From Coemansia sp. RSA 922 (Eukaryota; Kickxellomycota; Kickxellomycetes; Kickxellales; Kickxellaceae), in NCBI GenBank assembly GCA_027577415.1, contig JANBQS010000037.1:1-49146 (forward strand): 49,146 nucleotides of DNA, given 5' to 3'. The position numbers and the translations under genes are program-made. This document shows positions 30,345 through 38,711 of this stretch, one piece after another. How positions within the stretch are numbered: the first letter of the stretch is position 1; every line of letters starts with the position of its first letter. The notes under the pieces were generated by a model. The model did not search any database, was not told the DNA's origin, and saw only the letters and a list, made by a program, of their open reading frames with translations.

Positions 30345-30480
30345 TGCAGGGTTGCAAAGTCTGTCTGTATTATGTCCCCAGTGGCGTCCAATAGTGCTTA
30401 ATACTCGGCTTGTCGGCAGTTGAGACCAACATCAGCATATTTGCTGGCTGACTCAAAGATATTGTCCCTATGATTTGCTA
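30345..30480 (-). repeat. Degenerate coding-derived fragment, copy c
   Basis: The minus strand reads ANHRDNIFESASKYADVGLN, then a stop. IFESASKYADV resembles ITELASKYGPL of the fragment near 29,800. It is probably another decayed piece of the same family; the match is short. Confidence 0.3.
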
Positions 30481-30805
30481 GCCCAAACACTTTGGTTTAC
30501 ACTATAAGTACATCTGCGAAATGCGCACGGGATTAGGCAGTGGTATGTCCTATCTTTAGTTACGTGGACATGTCATTTCTATAATACTCCAAATATTTAT
30601 CTTATATATTCTGTGATTGTACGGGCAACGTGATGCTTGCCTAGCGAACGTAGCAACTACACAGACCTTACTTTTGCTAGTGTAATCCAGTAAAACAGAC
30701 TCTATCTATTGAAAGTTGATGTAGGTGACACACTCAAAGTACTGGATTTATTTGTTAATCATGAGGAATTGTTGTCTGAAAAGTATTCGAGTATCATGCC
30801 ACCCA
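30481..30805. other. Spacer, nothing recognised
   Basis: AT-rich sequence of about 325 bp with no supported gene or repeat. Confidence 0.35.
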
Positions 30806-31120
30806 TCACATAAACCAAGTATCCACGATATTGATTCTCCTAACAAGAATATATTTGCAGCCGTTGATGATGTCTGGATTATTATTATCAAGTTTCCCCA
30901 AGTACATATAGTTCCTATCATGCTGCGTGCGAATAAGACCCTCAATCATATTAACTTCTTTGAGAATGTCAATACGACTCTCTTCTTCGAGCAACTCGGT
31001 CGGGTTAGTAATCATGCCACAATTAAATGAAAAGGCGGTTTTCCTAGAGTCATCCATTTCATCATAACAAACAATAATCTTGCTGGGGTCGTTATGGTCG
31101 TTCTGCTTCACGAGTTTCAT
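30806..31120 (-). CDS. Orphan small protein, 104 residues
   Basis: ATG at 31120, 102 bp after a TTTATATA-type box read on the minus strand. The product starts MKLVKQNDHNDPSKIIVCYD. It is acidic and polar, with a helix-rich middle (LLEEESRIDILKEVNMIEGL, about 43-62) and a strand-like C-terminus. It has only two cysteines, no signal peptide and no membrane segment. The antisense open frame (30725-31030) starts with GTG and is a shadow. No family recognised; it shares only layout and size with the small genes at 28500 and 38403. Confidence 0.55.
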   Translation of the reverse strand: MKLVKQNDHNDPSKIIVCYDEMDDSRKTAFSFNCGMITNPTELLEEESRIDILKEVNMIEGLIRTQHDRNYMYLGKLDNNNPDIINGCKYILVRRINIVDTWFM

Positions 31121-31221
31121 TGCGGTAATACACTTGTAGTGAGAGAAAGGCGATGAAGGTATAGAGAAATCTGAATGGTGTTTTGTGTCAAGCGATGGAA
31201 AAGGGCTGTCGCCAAGTGGGC

Positions 31222-31229
31222 TTTATATA
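31222..31229 (-). promoter_or_regulatory. TATA box of the gene at 30806
   Basis: TATATAAA on the minus strand, 102 bp upstream of the ATG at 31120. Confidence 0.55.
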
Positions 31230-31530
31230 CCAGCCGAGAGGAGGCAAAAAATGAGCCACAGCAAAGTTATTCCCCAATTAAGAGACAATCTTCTCCAAAC
31301 TACCTAAGCAGCGGAGGCTTGAACAGCCTCAAAGTAGGTCCAAAAAGACGTCATAGATTGGGTCGCCAAGCCCCACAGAGTGCCCGTAGTCGAGTCACAA
31401 CAGAAAAAAGTAATAGACGCCACCTATGTTTGCTTTCACACCAGCTTTATGGCCCGATTGGGCCGTTGATAATTCGCTCACAAAAGCGTAGCTCTCTTCT
31501 TTTCTCCTTTTCTCCGCTTATTTTAATTGA

Positions 31531-31956
31531 TAAGTTAGCTAAACGCTAATGAGCAGTGGGTGCCCGCCCACCAACCTCGCAAGCGGCCAGAACTATGGTC
31601 AAGTTTATCCAGGGGTAAGAGAAGAGGGGCGGCGCCTTGTTTTTTATATTTAAAATTCTTAAAAACTGTGCCTTTTCAAGAGAGGCAGAGTAGACTAGCG
31701 CAGCTATTCAAAAGCCTCAAGTGTTAATGAATAATATATTGAAAAGTTTAAAGAAAAAAGAAAAGAAGTCACCCGGTCTAACACGCACTCTATCCAAAGT
31801 GCCAAACAAACCAGTGAACTGTAAGAACTGGACTGAGTCGAATCAAGGAATAGGACAATGGTACCGAGATTCAAAAGGAATATTTATTAAAAACCTAAAT
31901 GTATTTCAGGCCTGAAAGGAAAATAATACACTGCTCATTAGCATCCAGCTAACCTA
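31531..31956 (+). mobile_element. MITE copy 2, interrupted by a nested insertion
   Basis: The left end is TAAGTTAGCTAAACGCTAATGAGCAGTGGGT and the right end is the inverted repeat ...CACTGCTCATTAGCATCCAGCTAACCTA. The flanks are TTGA on the left and TCAA on the right, the same TTGA-TA...TA-TCAA context as copy 1. Without the nested 220-bp insert and its duplicated 8 bp, the element is 198 bp, matching the 199-200 bp of the other copies. The right end directly touches the stop codon of the F-box-like gene (31957-31959, minus strand). Confidence 0.85.
31667..31886. mobile_element. 220-bp insertion nested in MITE copy 2, flanked by 8-bp duplication
   Basis: TTAAAAAC occurs immediately before (31659-31666) and at the end (31887-31894). 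Copies 1 and 3 are continuous across the point (copy 1 reads CTTAAAAACTAAATG). An 8-bp target duplication is typical of hAT-type DNA transposons. The ends share only CCTTTT.AA as a possible short inverted repeat. No coding capacity. Confidence 0.6.
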
Positions 31957-33633
31957 TCAACTCTCTTCTACATCTTCTACAATGATAATCCCATCAAGGA
32001 GTCGATTAAGGCGTGAAGCATACTTGCTAAATGGGCCACTGCGACTAGCTTCGGTGACTCTGGTGTGGTAACTGCAACTATCAATACACAGTGTTTCCAC
32101 TGACTCAAGTCTTGGGCACGCAATGGCCAAAAGCATGACATATTCGATAATGTTTATACTGCGCTCATTCCTGGTATGTGGCAAAACCCAAGTGTGCAAG
32201 TACTTGCCAGTATTGCCAAAGTTGGAGGCCACGTAGTCAGGCAATTCGTCATCAGCAAATTGATCAAGACCTGAATCCCAATCGTCAATATTACATTCAA
32301 GCTTAGCAAGAACAGGAAGTGCTTTCAACAAGCGCAAAATATCACATAGTGATGGCTTAGTGCCCCTTATTGCCAATTCTTTTATGTTTTCAAACCGGCA
32401 ACCGGAAATTGCCAAATAAATCAATCCACTGACTGAAATATTGTTCGTCAATGCCAGTTTGCGAGCATTAGCGGCTAAATTGCATATAAACTTGTGCATA
32501 GTGGGCGTGGGCACTTGTGTGAGGTTATTTCTTGCTTTACTACCAGCAATTGACACTGTCCGCAAATTCTTAAACTCGTTGTTAAACACCGGACTAGTAC
32601 TTAGAACGGCAACATCCTCGGGGTCTAAGCATAACTCTAGATTCTCTAGGGTGGCACTATTTCCTCGGAACATCACATCATCGCCAAGTTGACAATTTGA
32701 GTTTATTTTCAAGCACTTCAATACAGGGAATGGCACAATATTGGGAGCCAGCATTCGCTTACTTGAATTAGAATAATTTAAAGTTAGGTCCAAATACTGC
32801 AATTTCGGGTATATAACAGCTTTGCCATCCTTATCATAAATCAATGATTTAGCATTGCAACCATAAATTACAAGATATCGAAGAACACTGGCGCACTTGT
32901 GAACTAGATTATGATTCAGTGTTGGCAAAATATAACAGTTCAGATAAAGTGAAGAAAGTGGAGGAATGCAGTCTATAGTCAACTGCTGTTTAAATGACAG
33001 ATCTCCCAATTTGAGCCTTTGGTTCTTGCTATTGCGGAACAACATGCCAAGTAGACTAGAAAATGATTCTTCATCACAATTCCGAGTCCCGCGATGATTG
33101 CCATGGTAATGCAACTGTGCTTCTACCAAGATATTATGTGTCATTGACTTGAGCAAACGAGTAAATTTAAGAACATTATCAATAGAGCTATTCATTGGCT
33201 CTTCAGGAGCTACAAATCCATCGGTAATTGTAACACATAGTTTACGGGCTCGAATCATACTTGCAGTGTCTCCCATGAGCTCAGTCAATAGTTTGTGAGC
33301 GGCACCACTTGCTATACTAGCCCCTGCAACTTTTACTCTGAGCTCCCTTACCAAGTTGGTGGCAATAAGTGACGGCTTAGAGCTTGGGCGCAACCCTGGC
33401 TGATCTATGTAAGCTTCGTCGTCCTTGTCATCAATGGTAAGGTAAAGTTTTTTCCACAGATACTCACGCACCTCTTGACGCCAGGCAGAGCAGACATATA
33501 ATGCATGTCTCAAATAGTAAATGTTGCCTATCGACCCCAATTCTCTTGTCTTGGAGTCTTGTACTACATACTGTAAAACTAGACGCAGAATGTCAGAGTG
33601 AAGTGCTTGAGCTGGCAAGACACTGGTAGACAT
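31957..33633 (-). CDS. F-box-like/LRR-like protein (Kickxellales-type family)
   Basis: The 558-residue product begins with an F-box-like segment (about 8-60: LHSDILRLVLQYV... then LYVCSAW..EVREYLWKKLYL). A long irregular leucine-rich region follows (about 85-500), including repeated L..L.L.. strands and the family signature LGDDVMFRGNSATLENLELCL near 340-360. F-box/LRR proteins usually select targets for SCF ubiquitin ligases, but binding to Skp1 is not established here and the F-box is divergent. Broken relatives lie at 29,741-30,129 and 36,240-37,678 on the same strand, so this is the surviving member of a local family. Its TGA stop is immediately followed by a MITE, which therefore supplies the 3' UTR. 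Start: first ATG; no clear TATA box. Confidence 0.75.
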   Translation of the reverse strand: MSTSVLPAQALHSDILRLVLQYVVQDSKTRELGSIGNIYYLRHALYVCSAWRQEVREYLWKKLYLTIDDKDDEAYIDQPGLRPSSKPSLIATNLVRELRVKVAGASIASGAAHKLLTELMGDTASMIRARKLCVTITDGFVAPEEPMNSSIDNVLKFTRLLKSMTHNILVEAQLHYHGNHRGTRNCDEESFSSLLGMLFRNSKNQRLKLGDLSFKQQLTIDCIPPLSSLYLNCYILPTLNHNLVHKCASVLRYLVIYGCNAKSLIYDKDGKAVIYPKLQYLDLTLNYSNSSKRMLAPNIVPFPVLKCLKINSNCQLGDDVMFRGNSATLENLELCLDPEDVAVLSTSPVFNNEFKNLRTVSIAGSKARNNLTQVPTPTMHKFICNLAANARKLALTNNISVSGLIYLAISGCRFENIKELAIRGTKPSLCDILRLLKALPVLAKLECNIDDWDSGLDQFADDELPDYVASNFGNTGKYLHTWVLPHTRNERSINIIEYVMLLAIACPRLESVETLCIDSCSYHTRVTEASRSGPFSKYASRLNRLLDGIIIVEDVEES

Positions 33634-34070
33634 GGGAGCAAACTAAAAAGTACTAAAAGTTGAGTTAGTTAAAAAATGAATGGAATGTAAAAATTAGAGG
33701 AAGAAAACAGTAAGGGAGTTTGGACATGGTTTTTCAAGGCCACCCATGCAGTTGGAGACATTATTTTGGCACTCTTTCTCGCCAATTGAAACCTTCCTTT
33801 TCGGAGATAAATTCAAAGCATTTTCAGGCAAAGGCGTTGCATGTTCTTTTCCACAATTGAAAATGTTTAGCTCGACAAAGAAATAAAGACTTTCTTGCCA
33901 ACGGCATGACGTTATGTCATGTGGGTGATTAGCAAATTTCGATTACCACCTCCAAAGAAATATATTTTAGAATTATCCACTTTAGCTAGCGCTGCTTAGT
34001 TATTAAAGGACTCGTAGAAGTCGGCTGAGCTGAGATGCCTACTTTCTACAGGGGTCGCTGTAAAGGTCGG
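33634..34070. other. Spacer between F-box-like gene and MITE copy 3
   Basis: About 440 AT-rich bp that must hold the promoter of the F-box-like gene on the minus strand. No TATA-like box at the usual spacing and no coding signal were seen. Confidence 0.35.
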
Positions 34071-34269
34071 TAGGTTAGCTAGCCACTAACGAACAGAGTG
34101 TGCCCGCCCACCGACCCTGAAAACGGCCAGAGCTATGGTTGGGTTTAGCCAAGGGTAAGTAAAGAGGGGCAGCGCCTTGTTTTTTATATTTAAAATTCCT
34201 TATTAAACTAAATGGATTTTCTGGCCTGAAATGGGTAAAACCCACTGCGAGAACAGAAGATTGCTAACC
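34071..34269 (+). mobile_element. MITE copy 3 (~199 bp)
   Basis: The left end is TAGGTTAGCTAGCCACTAACGAACAGAGTGTGCCCGCCCACC. The interior matches copies 1 and 2 (GGCCAGAGCTATGGTT, GCGCCTTGTTTTTTATATTTAAAATTCC). The right end is degraded but still reads ACCCACTGCGAGAACAG...GCTAACC. The right flank lacks TA, so this copy is older or altered. Confidence 0.75.
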
Positions 34270-34384
34270 GTGATTATGTATTAAACTCAACCCGCATGAA
34301 GGAGTGGTGATTTTCAAGGCACTGCGCATCATTTCAGTACCCTCCTCTTATCACAAACAAACAAAATAGGCATTTACTTTACTC

Positions 34385-34392
34385 TATAAAAG
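34385..34392 (+). promoter_or_regulatory. TATA box of the kinase-like gene
   Basis: TATAAAAG, 67 bp upstream of the ATG at 34452 and 116 bp after the end of MITE copy 3. Confidence 0.55.
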
Positions 34393-34451
34393 CTCTGGCA
34401 CTACTTTTTTTATCGGATGTTGTATTGTTTACTTGAAGCATTACTTTCACC

Positions 34452-35849
34452 ATGAACTATACTGTCCGCAACTTGAAACGTCCACGATCCGAAGAAGGCA
34501 GCAGCTCTTCACGCCTGCCTCCCCGTCTACGCCGCAAAAATGCTGCAGCTGTTTCTGCGCCAAACCCCTTACTCACTACGGAAAGGCCTACTAGCGAACT
34601 TGACTGCCATGGGCCCCATCAATCCATGGATAATACCACAGAAGGTAACGTCGTGGCTCTACCTACGGTGCCCAGAACAACAAACTCAGACGGCGTGCTG
34701 CTCTCAACTATTAGTTGTATTTTAGAGAGACCACTCCAACACCCACTCGATACCAATCGAGTTGAGGAAGCAGAGTGTTTGGCAGTATTGCTTCCGGCCG
34801 CTAGCAGTATATCGAGTCAAGCGGCTAGTTACCGTGCCATGGACGGCAACACCAGTCCCTTCGATACACGTGCTCTAGCGCATATATGCAATCCGGCTAT
34901 TTCAGACATTCGGGGAGTAGCTGGATACTCGCCAGAGAGGACTTCTGATGGTATATCTTTAGGCTTACGCTCAGCACCATACTTTGAAAGCAGCGGTAGT
35001 GATGCCAGCAACAGATGTGGACAACAGAGAGACACTAGTAGCGCTAGCGACAGCGGCGACAAAGGCAAACAAGAGAGCAGCAACCTACGCCGCAGAGTCC
35101 TGTCTGAGCTGGTGGAGCAGTGCGCGGAATCTATCAATATTGTGACTAATTTGTACTTTGGGCCATTATTTACAAGTGCAAGTGACAGGACACCATGCTC
35201 CTCTGCTAGCAGCGAGAGCGCTCACAGTTGCTGCCCGGCCAACCATTGGAATCCACAGTTCTGGGAGGAGTGGTTCAATAGCTGGCACCCTCTCGAGGGC
35301 CAAATCGAGTTAGAAGTATTGCTAGGTACAGGACGCAGCGGGGCCGTGTATCGAGGCAAATTCAACGGTGCTCCAGTCGCCTTCAAGCTATGCCCCATTT
35401 CAAACCCCGCAATGGTTGTCGCTGAGGTCCACAATGAGGTGACCATATATAACACTCTCAGCGATCTGCAGGGCCACGACATTCCTAGACTTTTCTGCCA
35501 CGGACTTTTGACTATATATAGTCAATTGCAAATGGTTCTTGTTCTCGAGTTGATTGAGGATCGTATTCAAGTCGGCAACAACGAGTATCGGCGGAATGCA
35601 ATTGAGAAACAATGCCCATTGGGAGCTAGGTACGCTGCCCTAGAAGCACTGGGTCGAGTTCATGCGGCTGGTGTTTTGCAAGGTGATCCGCGTGCAGAAA
35701 ACATTCTCTTTCAGCGCGACCATGAGAGCAGCGATGTAGTGGAGCTCCAGCCGAAATTGATTGACTTTGCCTTTGCGTCAATGAATGAAAGCTCGGAGAA
35801 ATTTTCCCAAGAGAAATATAACTGGAGTGATGTTCTAGACATTAGTTAG
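34452..35849 (+). CDS. Kinase-like protein with altered HGD and DFG motifs
   Basis: Of 465 residues, the first ~280 are low-complexity Ser/Thr-rich sequence with basic patches (RPRSEE, RLPPRLRRKN), possibly a nuclear signal. The kinase-like lobe is about 285-445: Gly-loop LGTGRSGAVYRG 291-302, Lys312 in VAFK, a possible alpha-C Glu329 (VHNEV), and a catalytic loop GVLQGDPRAENILF with D412 and N417. Gln410 stands where fungal APH/FunK1-like kinases have His. The metal-binding motif is D438-F-A rather than DFG. The chain ends about 25 residues later, so most of the C-lobe is absent, as in other short fungal kinase-like proteins. It keeps Lys, Asp, Asn and Asp, so activity is possible but unproven. 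Substrate unknown. Confidence 0.72.
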   Translation: MNYTVRNLKRPRSEEGSSSSRLPPRLRRKNAAAVSAPNPLLTTERPTSELDCHGPHQSMDNTTEGNVVALPTVPRTTNSDGVLLSTISCILERPLQHPLDTNRVEEAECLAVLLPAASSISSQAASYRAMDGNTSPFDTRALAHICNPAISDIRGVAGYSPERTSDGISLGLRSAPYFESSGSDASNRCGQQRDTSSASDSGDKGKQESSNLRRRVLSELVEQCAESINIVTNLYFGPLFTSASDRTPCSSASSESAHSCCPANHWNPQFWEEWFNSWHPLEGQIELEVLLGTGRSGAVYRGKFNGAPVAFKLCPISNPAMVVAEVHNEVTIYNTLSDLQGHDIPRLFCHGLLTIYSQLQMVLVLELIEDRIQVGNNEYRRNAIEKQCPLGARYAALEALGRVHAAGVLQGDPRAENILFQRDHESSDVVELQPKLIDFAFASMNESSEKFSQEKYNWSDVLDIS

Positions 35850-35981
35850 TCGTAATTTTTTACTTGAAGTCTTGCAAACTTTTATTCTTATCCAAATATA
35901 AAAAAGTGACCGTATGTGCTGCTAGGTTTACTGCTTGTGTTGTGAGATGCTGCAGTTGCTTTGCAATATCGTTCTTGTAGC

Positions 35982-36125
35982 TTAATTGTCGCAATGTCGT
36001 ACATGATAATTAAACTGGCGAACGCCTTGGTACTCGTCGGCGCAATATGGACACATTATCCAGCGCTCCTTTGTGTTGTCCTTGACTCTACTTGCTCTTT
36101 TGTTAAGCAATAATAACTTTAACAT
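35982..36125 (-). CDS. Candidate zinc-finger small protein or remnant (47 residues)
   Basis: From an ATG at 36125 the frame encodes 47 residues ending MCPYCADEYQGVRQFNYHVR-HCDN, a C-x2-C...H-x2-H/C single finger at the extreme C-terminus. The finger resembles that of the 50-residue protein at 37817-37969. The frame is open further upstream only from a TTG (36233) and no TATA box was seen. This may be a decayed relative rather than a working gene. Confidence 0.3.
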   Translation of the reverse strand: MLKLLLLNKRASRVKDNTKERWIMCPYCADEYQGVRQFNYHVRHCDN

Positions 36126-36239
36126 GGCCAAAAATCGACAATGAGGTTGTGAAAGGTGATTCTGGAAGTTTGAAAACTGAGCGCGGCCAGATTGCTTTAC
36201 ATAACAAAAAAATAGCCCTGTGTCTGTAATCAATAGGGG

Positions 36240-37678
36240 TTGGAGGAATTGTATGGAAATACAATTAATTCATAGCGCTGTTCAGAAACACTGACGGTAT
36301 CTATCAATTGGGTCACTTTTATCACTTTTCTTCTAATGTTGATATCTGCTTGTACTGTGAAGAATGCCATCAGTAGGCGATGGTTGTAATCCAGCATAGT
36401 CATCTCTTCATTAGCTTTGCGGCTCAAAAATAGGCCATTATTCCTGTAAAAGTTGGTCATAGTCAGATTTGACTTGTTGGTTGTTCAGGTATAGTAAGTG
36501 CACCAGCCACGTCTTTTTGCTATTGCTCCATGTGCCCATATAGGCGAAATATACTTCTAAACGTCTGAATTCTGGTATTTTCAGCAAAAATTGGCACAAT
36601 AGTTGTAAATGCGAGCTTCGGGTATATGCTGCAGATCTTGCGCACAGGAGCATGCGGTGTAATGTTGAGCATAAACTGCACGCTCTCTTTGGGGTTGGCA
36701 AACTTGTCTACTTGAAAGTCTTACATGTGGTCAATATATACGAATTGCAGATGTGGGTGGGTGGCTGACACACATAAATATTGCGTACTTGCAGAAGAAA
36801 TCGACCGCTGCTGGGTATAGTTTCATATCCAAGTATCTGAGCGTGGCAGAATTCCCTTGGAAGAGCATGTCATCGCCAAACGGGTAGGCAATCGACAAGC
36901 GTAGACACACAAGTCTGGGGAAATGTGTCAAGTCTGGAAAGACTGGCAGTGTCGTTATACTTGCAGGGGGCAGAATCATTCTGCTTTGACTTGTATTGGG
37001 GATATTGCCCTCAATATGCTGGTCGCAGAGCTTATGCGTATGGAGACACGAGTATTCTGCGTAGTTCTGCTGGTGTCCAGAACAAGACTAGGCACGCCTT
37101 TCACACTGCCTACATTGAAAAATATAGAGCGAAGGGCCGATGCATTCTGTCTCACAAGCTGCAAAATTTATGGATAGTTATTGTTGTCAAAGCTATAACA
37201 GTGCGACAAGACACTGTTGAGAATCTGCCACAGGTGCCAGCAAATCTGGTGACGTTAGCAATGATCTCCACATCATCCCGTCTAGAGGCTGTGTGAGTTC
37301 TGTCGGATACAAGCTCCAATTTTAGTAACCGAGCCTTTGGAAACAAACCCCTGCTATATTGGTTGTTAGAGAGCAGCTCCCACACCTCGCCAGAAAACAT
37401 TGACCATTGGCCCTCGCATGCACATGGGCCACAAATTCCACTCTGCACTCACTGGACTCGGGTTCAGGCTCGGCTCGTACACCGAACAGAATCGACTGTA
37501 CGCGGTTTCATGAAAGTTACGGCTGACCCACAGTAACAGTATCAATGGCAGCTGATGCATGTTGTCATTTTCGCTTTCCTTAGCCGATCGTCCAGAGCTA
37601 CTGGTAACATAGCCCGCCACTAATTCGGCGACATGATAGGGGGAGCAACTGGAAGAATGAAAGTGAGGGCGAGTTCAT
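36240..37678 (-). pseudogene. F-box-like/LRR-like family pseudogene with frameshifts
   Basis: An ATG at 37678 opens MNSPSLSFFQLLPL. A one-base shift is needed to continue into YHVAELVAGYVTSSSG and then LLWVSRNFHETAYSRFCSVY, the family landmark after the F-box. Further along, 36,979-36,731 reads FPRLVCLRLSIAYPFGDD-MLFQGNSATLRYLDMKL, aligning with LGDDVMFRGNSATLENLELCL of the intact gene at 31957-33633. Near 36,700-36,590 another frame reads SVQFMLNITPHAPVRKI. The middle of the protein is in several frames and the C-terminal third is poorly recognisable. The matching pieces appear in the correct order over 1.4 kb, so this is a decayed full-length copy, not several genes. Confidence 0.72.
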
Positions 37679-37816
37679 TTCTGGGGGTAATAAAATGCAA
37701 AAATCGAAAATCACTACAGAAGAAAGAGGCAAACTTGGTTGTCATGCAGCCTCAGCCGAATTTATAGGTCTGTTGATCAAGAGGAAGCCAGAACTGCTAC
37801 TGTTCTAATGAGAGCA

Positions 37817-37969
37817 TCACTGCTCTCCACCCACGCCTACAAGTGTGTTGCAATCGACGAGATGCCTAGTTAATTCCCTTGGCGTGGTAAACTCTTTGCC
37901 GCATCTTGGACAAAATGATCCTTTTCCGGAAAAGTCGCCTGGTGAGTGCTCGTTGCCCAAGTTATCCAT
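37817..37969 (-). CDS. 50-residue single zinc-finger protein
   Basis: An ATG at 37969 encodes 50 residues with one finger of the form C20-x2-C23-x12-H36-x4-H/C (FCPRCGKEFTTPRELTRHLV then DC). This is a C2H2/C2HC finger of the kind that binds DNA or RNA or a protein partner. The frame is short but has its own promoter-like TATAAAAAGG box 96 bp upstream, the same spacing as other small genes here. It lies head-to-tail upstream of the F-box-like pseudogene, on the same strand. A single finger alone rarely binds DNA strongly, so an adaptor role or a remnant of a larger protein is possible. Confidence 0.5.
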   Translation of the reverse strand: MDNLGNEHSPGDFSGKGSFCPRCGKEFTTPRELTRHLVDCNTLVGVGGEQ

Positions 37970-38064
37970 TTAATAATAATAATAATAAAGTAAAGTAAAA
38001 TGAAAAGTGTGATGTGATAAGTGGTGTGGTTTTTCGCCAGAGCAGGGGTGGGCGCCCTCTTCCC

Positions 38065-38072
38065 TTTTTATA
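38065..38072 (-). promoter_or_regulatory. TATA box of the zinc-finger small gene
   Basis: TATAAAAA on the minus strand, 96 bp before the ATG at 37969. Confidence 0.55.
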
Positions 38073-38402
38073 GCAGACAGGTGGTCTTTTTTTCTGTTGC
38101 CAAACAGTACATACACCACCTCCGTTCCACGTGTATGCAGGAATGGATCAGCAGCATACACGCTGTACCCCTGCTATGATTGTAATGCCAAATGAATCAT
38201 TGATCTCTGACCATTATCCATTGCTGAGGTGTACCTGTTATGATAATATGATGAAAAACAGCCTAGTAAAGAATGAGCTAAACCAAAATGCTATACCCAA
38301 GAACAGACCTGTACTAACTGTTAGATATCAATCAGGTCAAAAAGGAAACGTCATTATAAAATCAATGACAATTGCGTATACACTAATAGTTGTGAACTGT
38401 CT
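38073..38402. other. Spacer
   Basis: About 330 bp. A frame opens from GTG at 38131 on the plus strand and overlaps the antisense gene at 38403, but it looks random. No other signal was seen. Confidence 0.35.
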
Positions 38403-38711
38403 TTACCCCATGTTTAATATATCCTTGATAAGATTACTCTCGGTACTGGGCACAGTAGTTTTAACTCGATAGATGATTTCCTTAGAAGCTGGAATGTCGT
38501 CTCCATTGTTTACCAGAGTCTCATTCCAGTTGGCATCTCTGGTGAAAAACTCCACTTCCAACTGACAATCCTTATAGTCCTCCCAAGTTTGGTACATTTG
38601 AATTATAAGCACACGCGGGATGGTGTGATCCACTTTGCCTTCCATCGTATGCGTGAAGGTTTCAGTACCCCAAAAATAACCAGTATATTTAACAGTTTGT
38701 CTAGCAGCCAT
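38403..38711 (-). CDS. Orphan small protein, 102 residues
   Basis: An ATG at 38711 encodes MAARQTVKYTGYFWGTETFT... . The protein is rich in beta-forming segments (RVLIIQMY, CQLEVEFFTRD, EIIYRVKTTV), suggesting a small beta-sandwich-like fold. It has one cysteine, no signal peptide and no membrane segment. A TTTAAAAAT stretch about 45 bp upstream is the only TATA-like element seen. It is divergent to the phosphatase-like gene at 39147, separated by 435 bp that must hold both promoters. No family recognised. Confidence 0.5.
   Translation of the reverse strand: MAARQTVKYTGYFWGTETFTHTMEGKVDHTIPRVLIIQMYQTWEDYKDCQLEVEFFTRDANWNETLVNNGDDIPASKEIIYRVKTTVPSTESNLIKDILNMG

Noticed and set aside
31175..31549. 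124-codon plus-strand frame before MITE copy 2
   Set aside because: Starts at GTG or TTG, runs antisense across the promoter of the small gene at 30806 and into the MITE; composition looks random.
31721..31915. 64-codon frame inside MITE copy 2
   Set aside because: Lies in the nested insert and crosses the duplication junction; Lys/Asn-rich AT-driven sequence with no transposase features.
36925..37296. Plus-strand frames of 84 and 123 codons
   Set aside because: Antisense shadows of the F-box-like pseudogene, whose minus-strand pieces match the family in order.
38131..38472. 113-codon plus-strand frame
   Set aside because: Begins with GTG, overlaps the better supported minus-strand gene at 38403 and has no protein-like pattern.
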